DNA of 9,249 nucleotides from an uncultured Oscillospiraceae bacterium (GTDB taxonomy: Bacteria; Bacillota; Clostridia; Oscillospirales; Oscillospiraceae): contig CAAFEV010000180.1 in the NCBI GenBank assembly GCA_900762005.1, positions 1 through 9,249 on the forward strand. Direction: 5' to 3'. The translations under genes were made by a program, and so were the position numbers. Under the pieces are notes generated by a model. The model did not search any database. It saw nothing but the letters and a program-made list of their open reading frames with translations, and had not been told where the DNA came from. Of the stretch, positions 1-6,006 are shown piece by piece (the first letter of the stretch is position 1; every line of letters starts with the position of its first letter).

Positions 1-742
1 CCGGTGTAATATCATCCATTTGTGTATCGAAATTCCCGATTTCCTCTGCATCAAAACATTCCAAAATGTCAAAGTTAATGCTATCGTACACTCCTTGATA
101 CACTGCATAAAAACCGGCTGTCAGTTCTGTGTTTTCCTTTTCCAACACGCTGAATGTGTAGCCCTCCGGAATCCATGTGGGCGCAAGCTCTGTCGGCATC
201 CCCAGCTCCACCAGTGCTTTTTGCATTTCGTTTTGTTGCTCCGTCTGCGGCGGGTTGCTTGTGAGGGGCGCAGCGTCGTCCTTCACCTGAAAGCGGAAGA
301 CCTCGCCCGTCCATTGCGCAATTGCGCCAAACACATTCACCCCGGCAGCCTGCACCGCAATCATACAGCCGAATAAAACGGCAACCGTTGCGGCAACAAG
401 CCCGACCCTGCGGAGTATACGGTGGGAGGGCTTGCGTTTTGTCGGAGCAAAATCCGGCTGCTGCGGCTCGTCAAATTCATACACAGAAGTACCATCCTTG
501 TCGGAGGGAAGGTAATTTTTCCGAAACGATTCCCATGCCGCATCGGTAGCGGTCAGGTCAAGCTGCCGCTGTGCTTGCTCTCGCTTTTCAAGAAGCGCCG
601 TGATGTAAAGAATTGCGTCAATATCGCTTTTTTCAGCTTCCGGCAGCTGCGCATCCATATATAAGATGTTTTTCAGAGCGTCTGTTTGCATTGCGTCGAA
701 TTTTGAAAAATCGCGCGTGCCCCGTTTTTTGGAATCTGACAT
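1..742 (-). CDS. DUF4367-like single-pass membrane protein, probable anti-sigma factor/sensor (C-terminus cut by window edge)
   Basis: The reading frame opens at ATG 740-742, nine bases after a strong AAGGAGG (752-758), and stays open for 247 codons to the window edge, so the C-terminus is missing. The N-terminal 60 or so residues are charged and cytoplasmic-looking, with an acidic helical stretch ending in the pattern ILYITALLEKRE (residues 44-55), typical of Clostridia proteins encoded beside ECF sigma factors. A basic patch (KRKPSHRILRR, 102-112) precedes one hydrophobic segment at about 113-132, giving an N-in, C-out topology. The outer part carries APTWIPEGY (187-195), the WIPEGY-like motif seen at the start of DUF4367 domains. 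It lies 56 bp downstream of the sigma-factor gene on the same strand. That arrangement suggests it holds the sigma factor at the membrane. The regulatory role is inference; no zinc-finger anti-sigma motif (HxxxCxxC) is visible. Confidence 0.8.
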   Translation of the reverse strand, partial: MSDSKKRGTRDFSKFDAMQTDALKNILYMDAQLPEAEKSDIDAILYITALLEKREQAQRQLDLTATDAAWESFRKNYLPSDKDGTSVYEFDEPQQPDFAPTKRKPSHRILRRVGLVAATVAVLFGCMIAVQAAGVNVFGAIAQWTGEVFRFQVKDDAAPLTSNPPQTEQQNEMQKALVELGMPTELAPTWIPEGYTFSVLEKENTELTAGFYAVYQGVYDSINFDILECFDAEEIGNFDTQMDDITP

Positions 743-798
743 CTTCTGAAACCTCCTTCATGCTATCTATGTACGAACCCCCGTTTTTGGGGACAGTG

Positions 799-1296
799 TC
801 AAAAATTTTCTTTTTCAAGCAACTCGCGCAGCCGCTTTTTTGCCCGCTGCACACGTTTCTTGCAAGCCTCAACCGTGATGCCGAATTCGTTCGCCGCTTC
901 GAGCATGGTGTTGCGCTCTATGCTCACCATTTTGAGCAGGCGAAAGTCCTCCGAGCCAAGCAGGTCTTCATAAAGCAGCGCAAAATGCTCGTCTGTTGCC
1001 GCTGCAATTTTACTTTCATCCACGGAAAATGCCGTGATCATCAGTTTATTCAAGCGCATCTGACTGCGGCGGATGTTTCGTATTCCGTTCTTCAGAGTGA
1101 GCATTAACCAGCCCTGCGGATTTTCGCTTTTCCGCAGCTCTTCCGCTTTCATGCACGCAATGCGAAAGGTATCTTGCACGGCCTCTTCTGCGAGGTTCTT
1201 GTCCCCGAGCGCGCTTGCGGCATAAATGCACAGGCGCACATACATTTCCCGGTATAACGGCTCAATCAGCTTTTCCAAGTCGCTGCCTGCTCCCAT
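799..1296 (-). CDS. ECF-type RNA polymerase sigma factor (sigma-70 family)
   Basis: A 165-residue protein, the usual size for an extracytoplasmic-function sigma factor, which directs RNA polymerase core to a small regulon under stress or an envelope signal. Region 2 spans about residues 10-80: the LAEEAVQDTF stretch (35-44) is the core-binding helix, and NPQGWLMLTLKN...RNIRRSQ (59-79) matches the region 2.3-2.4 helix that melts and reads the -10 element. After a short linker, region 4 (about 112-163) is a helix-turn-helix: ERNTMLEAANEFGITVEACKKRVQRAKKRL corresponds to the ECF -35 recognition helix. I chose ATG 1294-1296 because AAAGGAG lies nine bases upstream (1306-1312). A longer frame to 1350 exists, but it would run through the predicted -10 box. 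The gene heads a two-gene unit with the membrane protein downstream. The target regulon cannot be read from this window. Confidence 0.93.
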   Translation of the reverse strand: MGAGSDLEKLIEPLYREMYVRLCIYAASALGDKNLAEEAVQDTFRIACMKAEELRKSENPQGWLMLTLKNGIRNIRRSQMRLNKLMITAFSVDESKIAAATDEHFALLYEDLLGSEDFRLLKMVSIERNTMLEAANEFGITVEACKKRVQRAKKRLRELLEKENF

Positions 1297-1305
1297 TTGT
1301 GCTGT

Positions 1306-1312
1306 CTCCTTT
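1306..1312 (-). promoter_or_regulatory. Ribosome binding site deciding the sigma-factor start
   Basis: On the minus strand this reads AAAGGAG, nine bases before ATG 1294-1296. It favours that start over the in-frame ATG at 1348-1350, which overlaps the promoter region and so probably lies outside the transcript. Confidence 0.75.
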
Positions 1313-1338
1313 CGTTGAAAACATCTTGATATGCTTCT

Positions 1339-1367
1339 ATTATAGCGCAAAAAACAAACATTGTCTA
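1339..1367 (-). promoter_or_regulatory. Sigma-A-type promoter of the sigma-factor operon
   Basis: On the minus strand a -35 box TAGACA (1362-1367, five of six consensus bases) and a perfect -10 box TATAAT (1339-1344) are separated by exactly 17 bp. Transcription would start near 1332, about 35 bases before the chosen sigma-factor ATG. The box is housekeeping-type, so the unit is likely expressed basally and the sigma factor controlled after synthesis by its partner. I do not see an obvious ECF autoregulatory promoter upstream, though an unfamiliar one could be missed. Confidence 0.8.
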
Positions 1368-1458
1368 CCGCGCGCGTCGTTGTGCAGCACCCTCTTCGTC
1401 ACAGCGACGACCTGCCACCTGTGCGTTATTTCCGCAATATGGCACAATTCAGATAACA

Positions 1459-1490
1459 AACGAGGATTTGACCGCAGCCAAATCCTCGTT
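1459..1490 (-). terminator. Probable rho-independent terminator downstream of rnjA
   Basis: A perfect 12-bp inverted repeat (AACGAGGATTTG, 1459-1470; its complement at 1479-1490) encloses an 8-base loop. On the minus strand it is followed by TGTTATCTG, a short and imperfect U-rich tail. On the plus strand it is followed by CGGTTTTCATTT. It lies about 107 bases past the rnjA stop and about 90 bases before the sigma-operon promoter. It most likely ends rnjA transcripts and insulates the sigma operon. The weak U-tract leaves room for readthrough. Confidence 0.7.
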
Positions 1491-1596
1491 CGGTTTTCAT
1501 TTCAGTAGCTCTGTTGCAATGTTTTGGATACCGCCGGTGCCCTGTTTCAGCCGCCGCCCTTCGGAAAGTCCGAAAATTCGCCATAGTGCCTTGTGT
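1491..1596 (-). other. rnjA 3' untranslated region with a small hairpin
   Basis: This stretch between the rnjA stop and the terminator has no convincing gene. It contains a 6-bp inverted repeat with a 3-base loop (TTCGGA 1560-1565, TCCGAA 1569-1574) about 22 bases after the stop. No U-tract follows it, so it is more likely an RNA-end or stability structure than a terminator. Confidence 0.4.
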
Positions 1597-3252
1597 TTAG
1601 ATTTCCATGATGACGGGTAGGATCATCGGGTTGCGTTTTGTGTTTTTGAACAGGAATTGTCCGAGGTCGTTTTTCATCGTGTTTTTGATGCTCGCCCAGT
1701 CGGAGATGCCGCGGTTGCGGCAGGTGTCGAGAGAGTGCGTGACGACCATTTTCATCGCTTCCATCAAATCGTCGTTGTCCTTCATATAGACAAAGCCGCG
1801 GGTGATGATATCGGGACCCGACAGCACCGAGCCGTCCTGACTGGACAGGTTGACGCACACGACAATCATGCCGTCCTGTGCCAGATGCTTGCGGTCACGC
1901 AGCACCACGCTGCCCACGTCGCCGACACCCGTACCGTCTACCAGAATCTTTCCGGCAGGCACGGTCTCGCCGAGCTTGCAGGATTTCGGAGTGCATTCAA
2001 CCACCTTGCCGATATCCGCGACAATGATGTTCTTCGGGCTCATGCCCATCGTTCTTGCCAGCGCGGCGTGCTTTTGCAGGTGCCGCTGCTCGCCGTGGAC
2101 GGGAATGAAATAGGTCGGCTTGGTCAGTGCGTGGATGATTTTCAGCTCCTCGCAGCAGGCGTGCCCGGAGACGTGCAGCCCCTCCAGCTTATCATAAATG
2201 ACCTCCGCGTTTTTGCGGTAAAGGGCATTGATGATGCGCGAAACCGCCTTTTCGTTGCCGGGAATGGCGGAGGCGGAGATTAAAATCTTGTCGCCCGGCT
2301 GAATATCCACCTGCTTATGCGTGGAGAACGCCATGCGGTACAGGGCGGACATATTCTCACCCTGCGAGCCGGTAGAGACAATGACCAGCTTGTCCTTCGG
2401 GACGGATTTAATCTGGTTGATATCCACGAGGGTGTTTTCGGGAATATGCAGATAGCCCAAGTCCGTGGCGACCTTCAGAATGTTTTCCATGCTGCGCCCG
2501 GTGACGGCAACCTTGCGCCCGTAGCGGTGCGCAATGCCGAGCACCGCCTGAATGCGGTGCATATTCGAGGCAAAGGTCGTGACGATGATGCGGTTCCTGC
2601 AGCCCTTAAAATGGCGGTCAAGCCCCTCGGCGACCACGCTCTCCGACGGGGTATAGCCCTGCCGTTCGACGTTGGTCGAGTCGCACAGCAGCGCGTAAAC
2701 ACCCTCCTTGCCGAGCGTACCGAAGCGTCCGAGATCAATCATGCCGTCCTCGGCGGTCGCGTCGATTTTGAAGTCGCCGGTCATAATCACCGTGCCGACC
2801 GGGGTCTTGATGGCAAAGGAGACGGCATCGGCGATTGAATGGTTCACGTGGATAAATTCGACGGAGAAGCAGCCCGCCTTGACGATATCGCCGGGGCGGT
2901 GGGTCACAAGCTGCGATTTTTGCAGCAGGTCGTGCTCCTCCAGCTTCAGCTTGACCAAGCCGAGCGTCAGAGGCGTTGCGTGGACGGGCGCGTTCGCCGC
3001 CTGCAGCACATAGGGCAGCGCGCCGATGTGGTCCTCATGACCGTGGGTGATGAAAAAGCCGCGCAGCTTTTTCTGATTTTTTACGAGATAGGTAATATCG
3101 GGAATGACGAGGTCTACGCCGTACATATCGTCCTCGGGGAAGCCGAGTCCGCAGTCGACGACAATCATATCCTTCCCGTATTCCAGAACGGTCATGTTCT
3201 TTCCGATTTCGTTCAGACCGCCCAATGGGATAATTTTCAATTTTTCTGCCAA
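1597..3252 (-). CDS. rnjA: Ribonuclease J (metallo-beta-lactamase/beta-CASP 5'-3' exo- and endonuclease)
   Basis: A 551-residue protein, close to B. subtilis RNase J1 (555). RNase J degrades and matures mRNA and rRNA in the cytoplasm, acting 5'-to-3' on monophosphorylated ends and also endonucleolytically. The metallo-beta-lactamase motifs are complete: HGHEDH at 70-75 (zinc ligands H70, H72, D74, H75), H138 in HVNHS, D160 in TGDFK, and H386 in VHGE. The beta-CASP part follows, with FASNMHRIQ, the loop TGSQGENMSAL and SGHACCEEL (H364). A C-terminal domain ends in RNPMILPVIMEI, typical of the family. The start is TTG (3250-3252): an in-frame TAA lies three codons upstream, no ATG/GTG is available, and the conserved IIPLGGLNEIGKN begins at residue 7. 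The gene is transcribed divergently from gdpP and appears monocistronic. The symbol rnjA rather than rnjB rests on overall similarity and no second copy is visible here. Confidence 0.96.
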   Translation of the reverse strand: MAEKLKIIPLGGLNEIGKNMTVLEYGKDMIVVDCGLGFPEDDMYGVDLVIPDITYLVKNQKKLRGFFITHGHEDHIGALPYVLQAANAPVHATPLTLGLVKLKLEEHDLLQKSQLVTHRPGDIVKAGCFSVEFIHVNHSIADAVSFAIKTPVGTVIMTGDFKIDATAEDGMIDLGRFGTLGKEGVYALLCDSTNVERQGYTPSESVVAEGLDRHFKGCRNRIIVTTFASNMHRIQAVLGIAHRYGRKVAVTGRSMENILKVATDLGYLHIPENTLVDINQIKSVPKDKLVIVSTGSQGENMSALYRMAFSTHKQVDIQPGDKILISASAIPGNEKAVSRIINALYRKNAEVIYDKLEGLHVSGHACCEELKIIHALTKPTYFIPVHGEQRHLQKHAALARTMGMSPKNIIVADIGKVVECTPKSCKLGETVPAGKILVDGTGVGDVGSVVLRDRKHLAQDGMIVVCVNLSSQDGSVLSGPDIITRGFVYMKDNDDLMEAMKMVVTHSLDTCRNRGISDWASIKNTMKNDLGQFLFKNTKRNPMILPVIMEI

Positions 3253-3263
3253 ACTAAATTACA

Positions 3264-3269
3264 CTCCTT
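3264..3269 (-). promoter_or_regulatory. Ribosome binding site for the TTG-initiated rnjA
   Basis: On the minus strand this reads AAGGAG, 11 bases before TTG 3250-3252, a somewhat long spacing. Together with the in-frame TAA between them it fixes TTG as the start. The weak start and long spacing suggest modest translation. Confidence 0.7.
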
Positions 3270-3289
3270 ATGCAGTAATTTCATATTTG

Positions 3290-3305
3290 AACGGAGTTCT
3301 CCGTT
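3290..3305 (-). promoter_or_regulatory. Palindrome/hairpin in the rnjA leader
   Basis: A perfect 7-bp inverted repeat (AACGGAG 3290-3296, CTCCGTT 3299-3305) with a 2-base centre, usable in RNA as a 6-bp stem with a 4-base loop. It lies in the predicted rnjA 5' leader, about 20 bases upstream of the Shine-Dalgarno. It could be a protein operator or a leader hairpin; nothing in the sequence decides between these. Confidence 0.4.
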
Positions 3306-3365
3306 ATGTACAAATGAGAAAAGCCACTCGTATCACAACATAAGTATATCACAAAATAAAAGCGA

Positions 3366-3394
3366 AGTATACATTTTTTTGTTTTTCGGGTAAA
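3366..3394 (-). promoter_or_regulatory. Putative rnjA promoter
   Basis: On the minus strand a -35 box TTTACC (3389-3394, four of six consensus bases) and -10 box TATACT (3366-3371, five of six) are 17 bp apart, with an A-rich spacer. This gives a leader of about 105 bases before rnjA. A second TATACT further downstream on the same strand (3344-3349) lacks a good -35 partner at the right distance, so I prefer this pair. Confidence 0.5.
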
Positions 3395-3411
3395 ATCAGG
3401 AAAAGAAACAG

Positions 3412-3440
3412 TGGAAAAGCCGGGGGAAATCTGCTATACT
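3412..3440 (+). promoter_or_regulatory. Putative promoter of the gdpP-rplI-dnaB-tilS-hpt operon
   Basis: TGCTATACT (3432-3440) is an extended -10 element (TG, one base, TATACT). A weak -35-like TGGAAA lies at 3412-3417 with a 17-bp spacer. It sits back to back with the putative rnjA promoter, leaving 17 bp between the two -35 boxes. The expected start near 3447 gives a leader of about 70 bases before the gdpP GTG. Confidence 0.55.
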
Positions 3441-3455
3441 ATCTTTGAATTCTAT

Positions 3456-3486
3456 CCTGCGGCAGTCTGCCCGTTTTTGCCGCAGG
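3456..3486 (+). promoter_or_regulatory. Leader hairpin upstream of gdpP
   Basis: A perfect 9-bp inverted repeat, CCTGCGGCA (3456-3464) and TGCCGCAGG (3478-3486), with a 13-base loop, lies in the predicted 5' leader of gdpP. A smaller alternative hairpin (GGCA 3461-3464 with TGCC 3468-3471) uses the same left arm and is mutually exclusive. No U-run follows the large stem, so it does not look like a classic terminator. Its function is unknown; mRNA 5'-end protection or leader control are possible. Confidence 0.45.
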
Positions 3487-3506
3487 GAACCGTCAATGCT
3501 TGTTTT

Positions 3507-3512
3507 GGGAGG
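3507..3512 (+). promoter_or_regulatory. Ribosome binding site selecting the GTG start of gdpP
   Basis: GGGAGG lies seven bases before GTG 3520-3522. An ATG at 3513-3515 is right beside it but out of frame and opens only about 40 codons. An in-frame ATG at 3496 would add eight residues but has only a weak GGGA upstream. Confidence 0.7.
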
Positions 3513-3519
3513 ATGCGTC

Positions 3520-5499
3520 GTGAATCAGAAACTCCGCCGCCTGCTACAGCCGAATATGACCGCCTACTTTATCGTCATGCTGCTGATGAGCGTGCCGCTG
3601 TTCCTCCTGGAGCAATATCTCATTGCCGCAATTGAACTTATCGCAACGCTCGCGCTTTTGGTCGGCTACCGCTGGGGCAGCGGACGGCGCAGACGTGCTC
3701 TGGCGGAATATGTGCAAACCACAAACGAGATGATGCGCCGCAGTGCCGGCAGCGAGGAGCCATTCCCCGTGGCACTCGTGCAGCTCAACGACGAGGAGCT
3801 GGTCTGGTACAACAAGGCGTTTGCAAAGCTCACCGGCGCACGCGACACCCTTTCGGCTCAGCGCGTAACCGATTTGCTGCCCTCCTTTTCCACACAATGG
3901 CTCGCTGCCGGCAAGTCTGAATGCCCCGAGGAGCTGAGTATGAACGGCAGACGTTACCGCGTGACCGGCTCTCTGCTGCAAACCCCCGACGCGAACACCG
4001 GCGCACTGCTCGGTATGCTCTATTTGCAGGACATGACCGAGCTGCTGCAGGTGCGCGATGAATATATCCGCTCCCGTCCGATGGTCAGCATCGTGCTGGT
4101 GGATAATTATGACGAGCTGACAAACAACCTGCCAGACGCGGTTATCTCCGGCCTGAATGCCGGAATTAACGCGAAAATCAACGAATGGGCAGAGCATTAC
4201 AACGGCCTGCTGCGCCGTCTGGAGCGCAATCGCTTCTTCCTGCTCTTTGAGGCAAAGGAGCTTGCCGGAATGGCAGAGGAAAAATTCTCCCTGCTCGAAT
4301 CCATGCGCAGCGTCGTCAACTCCGCCGGAATTGCCGCAACGGTTTCCATCGGCATCGGCAAGGACGGTGCGGACTTCCGCGAGGATTACGATTTCGCCGC
4401 CCTCTCCATTGAAATGGCACTCTCACGCGGCGGCGACCAGGCGGTCATTAAGGACCGCTATGACTTCACCTTCTTCGGCGGACGCAACAAGCAGACCGAA
4501 CGCCGCACCAAGGTCAAATCCCGCGTGATGGCATCGTCGCTGTCCGAGCTGATTCTGCAATCCGGGCGTATTTTCGTCATGGGACACAAAATGGCGGATC
4601 TGGACGCGCTGGGCGCGGCGGTCGGCGTATGCTGCCTGTGCCGCAAAAAAGGAAAAAAGGTCAACATCGTCATCGACACTGAGGCCAATGCAGCAAAGCC
4701 GCTTCTGGCTCTGCTGCAATCTATGCCGGAGTATCACGACTGCTTCATTTCCGGGCAGGACGCGCTGCTCTCAGCAGATAGCAAGAGCCTTTTGGTAATC
4801 GTGGATACAAACCGCCCGGAGCAGGTGGAATGCCGGCCGCTGCTGGAATCTCTGCGCCGCATTGTCGTCATTGACCACCACCGCCGTGCAGCGGATTACA
4901 TCGAGCAGCCGCTTCTGAATCTGCACGAGCCGTTCGCCTCGTCTGCGGCGGAGCTTGTCACCGAGCTGCTGCAATACTCCGTTGATGCAACGGACATTCT
5001 GACGAACGAGGCTGCTGCGCTTTTGGCGGGTATTGTGCTCGACACCAAGAATTTCGGCGTGCGCACCACGAGCCGCACCTTTGAAGCGGCAGCATTTTTG
5101 CGCCGCATCGGCGCGGACACGGTGGAGGTCAAAAAGTTCTTCCAGAACGATTTGCCCGCAACTGTTGCACGGTATAAAATCATTCAAAACGCCCGTCTGT
5201 ACCGCAAAAGCATCGCAATTGCCGCGCTGGACTACGCCGCGACGCGCACGATTGCGGCGCAGGCAGCCGACGAGCTGCTGAATATCTCCGGCATCGACAC
5301 CTCCTTTGTCCTGTATCCGCAGGAGGGGCAGGTCATTATCTCGGCGCGGAGCATCGGCGAAGCAAATGTGCAGGTCATTTTGGAGCCGCTCGGCGGCGGC
5401 GGAAACGCCGCAACCGCAGGGGCGCAGGTCAAGGGTAAGACGGTTCCGGCGGTTTTAGACGAGCTGCTGAAATCGATTGATAAATTTTTTGAACCGTAA
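3520..5499 (+). CDS. gdpP: GdpP/YybT-type cyclic-di-AMP phosphodiesterase (TM-PAS-GGDEF-DHH/DHHA1)
   Basis: From the GTG start it has 659 residues, the same length as B. subtilis GdpP. It cleaves c-di-AMP to pApA at the membrane, lowering a messenger that controls potassium transport and wall homeostasis. Two membrane segments occupy about 14-30 and 33-50. A PAS-like region follows (about 85-150, with LVWYNKAF and LYLQDMTEL), then a degenerate GGDEF domain (about 175-320) whose signature reads SRGGDQ (302-307). The DHH domain has MGHKMADLD (354-362; ligands H356, D360, D362), D429 in VDTN, DHH at 452-454 and D508 in LDTKNF, so catalytic residues look intact. The DHHA1 end has LGGGGN (residues 624-629), with Asn where the family usually has His. 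It heads the plus-strand operon, with rplI 12 bases downstream. Confidence 0.96.
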   Translation: MNQKLRRLLQPNMTAYFIVMLLMSVPLFLLEQYLIAAIELIATLALLVGYRWGSGRRRRALAEYVQTTNEMMRRSAGSEEPFPVALVQLNDEELVWYNKAFAKLTGARDTLSAQRVTDLLPSFSTQWLAAGKSECPEELSMNGRRYRVTGSLLQTPDANTGALLGMLYLQDMTELLQVRDEYIRSRPMVSIVLVDNYDELTNNLPDAVISGLNAGINAKINEWAEHYNGLLRRLERNRFFLLFEAKELAGMAEEKFSLLESMRSVVNSAGIAATVSIGIGKDGADFREDYDFAALSIEMALSRGGDQAVIKDRYDFTFFGGRNKQTERRTKVKSRVMASSLSELILQSGRIFVMGHKMADLDALGAAVGVCCLCRKKGKKVNIVIDTEANAAKPLLALLQSMPEYHDCFISGQDALLSADSKSLLVIVDTNRPEQVECRPLLESLRRIVVIDHHRRAADYIEQPLLNLHEPFASSAAELVTELLQYSVDATDILTNEAAALLAGIVLDTKNFGVRTTSRTFEAAAFLRRIGADTVEVKKFFQNDLPATVARYKIIQNARLYRKSIAIAALDYAATRTIAAQAADELLNISGIDTSFVLYPQEGQVIISARSIGEANVQVILEPLGGGGNAATAGAQVKGKTVPAVLDELLKSIDKFFEP

Positions 5500-5511
5500 G
5501 GAGGCAGCAAG

Positions 5512-5958
5512 ATGAAGGTAATTTTGCAGCAGGACATCAAGGGCAAGGGCAAGCGCGGCCAGATGATTGAAGTATCCGACGGCTATGCACGCAACTATAT
5601 GCTGCCGCGTAAGCTGGCAATTGAAGCCACAGCGGATAACGTCAACACCATGCGCATGACCGACAAGGCACAGCAGGATAAGCGGCAGCGCGAGCGCGAG
5701 CAGGCGGCTGCCCTTGCCGCGCAGATGCGCGAAATGACTGTCGTTGTCAAGGCCAAGGGCGGCGGCGCGGGCCGGCTGTTCGGCTCTGTCACCACGCAGG
5801 AAATTTCCGACGCGCTGCAAAGAAACTATGGCATCACGCTCGATAAGCGCAAAATCGTCTTAGACGAGCAGATAAAAACCGTCGGCGATTATACGCTCAA
5901 ATGCAAGCTCGGCTTTGAAATCACCGCCGAGCTGAAGCTCCGCATCGAGGAGCTGTAG
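5512..5958 (+). CDS. rplI: 50S ribosomal protein L9
   Basis: A 148-residue protein, the standard length for bL9, which binds domain V of 23S rRNA near the L1 stalk and helps maintain reading frame. The N-terminal domain carries the family signature: G-K-G-K-R-G-Q then VSDGYARNYMLPRKLA (about residues 21-36). A long charged helix rich in Gln, Arg and Lys (about 45-75) links it to the C-terminal RNA-binding domain, which contains GRLFGSVTTQEI and ends KLRIEEL. AAGGAGG (5498-5504) overlaps the gdpP stop and lies seven bases before the ATG, so translation is probably coupled to gdpP. The gdpP-rplI-dnaB order is common in Firmicutes. Confidence 0.97.
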   Translation: MKVILQQDIKGKGKRGQMIEVSDGYARNYMLPRKLAIEATADNVNTMRMTDKAQQDKRQREREQAAALAAQMREMTVVVKAKGGGAGRLFGSVTTQEISDALQRNYGITLDKRKIVLDEQIKTVGDYTLKCKLGFEITAELKLRIEEL

Positions 5959-6006
5959 GCTCCGATACTTATTTATAGTTTATCCCGAAGGGAGGTAGGC
6001 TCCGAT
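5955..6006 (+). repeat. 12-bp direct repeat at the rplI stop and dnaB start
   Basis: GTAGGCTCCGAT occurs at 5955-5966 and again at 5995-6006, 40 bases apart. The first copy contains the rplI stop codon TAG and the second runs into the dnaB ATG. The 28 bases between are AT-rich and contain the dnaB Shine-Dalgarno (AAGGGAGG, 5988-5995), part of which could pair in a small TCCC-GAA-GGGA hairpin (5983-5993). Confidence 0.7.

Noticed and set aside
778..792. CCCC/GGGG inverted repeat between the sigma factor and membrane protein genes
   Set aside because: Only a 4-bp stem around a 6-base loop, with no T-run after it. Too weak to call a terminator or attenuator.
613..1107. Plus-strand open frame of 164 codons opposite the sigma factor and membrane protein
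   Set aside because: It spans two clear minus-strand genes and their intergenic gap and has no recognisable domain. It is an antisense shadow.
1500..1600. Stop-bounded minus-strand stretch after rnjA whose translation (LSEGRRLKQGTGGIQNIATELLK, about 24 residues, end region) looks protein-like
   Set aside because: No start codon in that frame and no ribosome binding site. rnjA already ends with the normal family C-terminus, so it is not a frameshifted tail. Likely coincidence.
2317..2838. Long open frame (173 codons) on the plus strand opposite rnjA, with others at 1657-2283 and 2839-3393
   Set aside because: They mirror the rnjA coding frame, as expected from its G/C-rich third positions. 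No Shine-Dalgarno, no recognisable motifs, and rnjA itself is unambiguous.
3513..3635. Short plus-strand frame from the ATG beside the gdpP Shine-Dalgarno
   Set aside because: The ATG is directly adjacent to GGGAGG, too close for good initiation, and the product is 40 Pro/Arg/Ala-rich residues that overlap gdpP in another frame.
3544..4197. Minus-strand frame of 217 codons inside gdpP
   Set aside because: Composition is His/Gln-rich, typical of the reverse complement of a G/C-rich gene. It overlaps well-conserved GdpP sequence and has no start signal.
4423..4446. Possible active diguanylate cyclase site in gdpP
   Set aside because: The signature is SRGGDQ, not GGDEF/GGEEF, as in other GdpP proteins whose GGDEF domain is degenerate.
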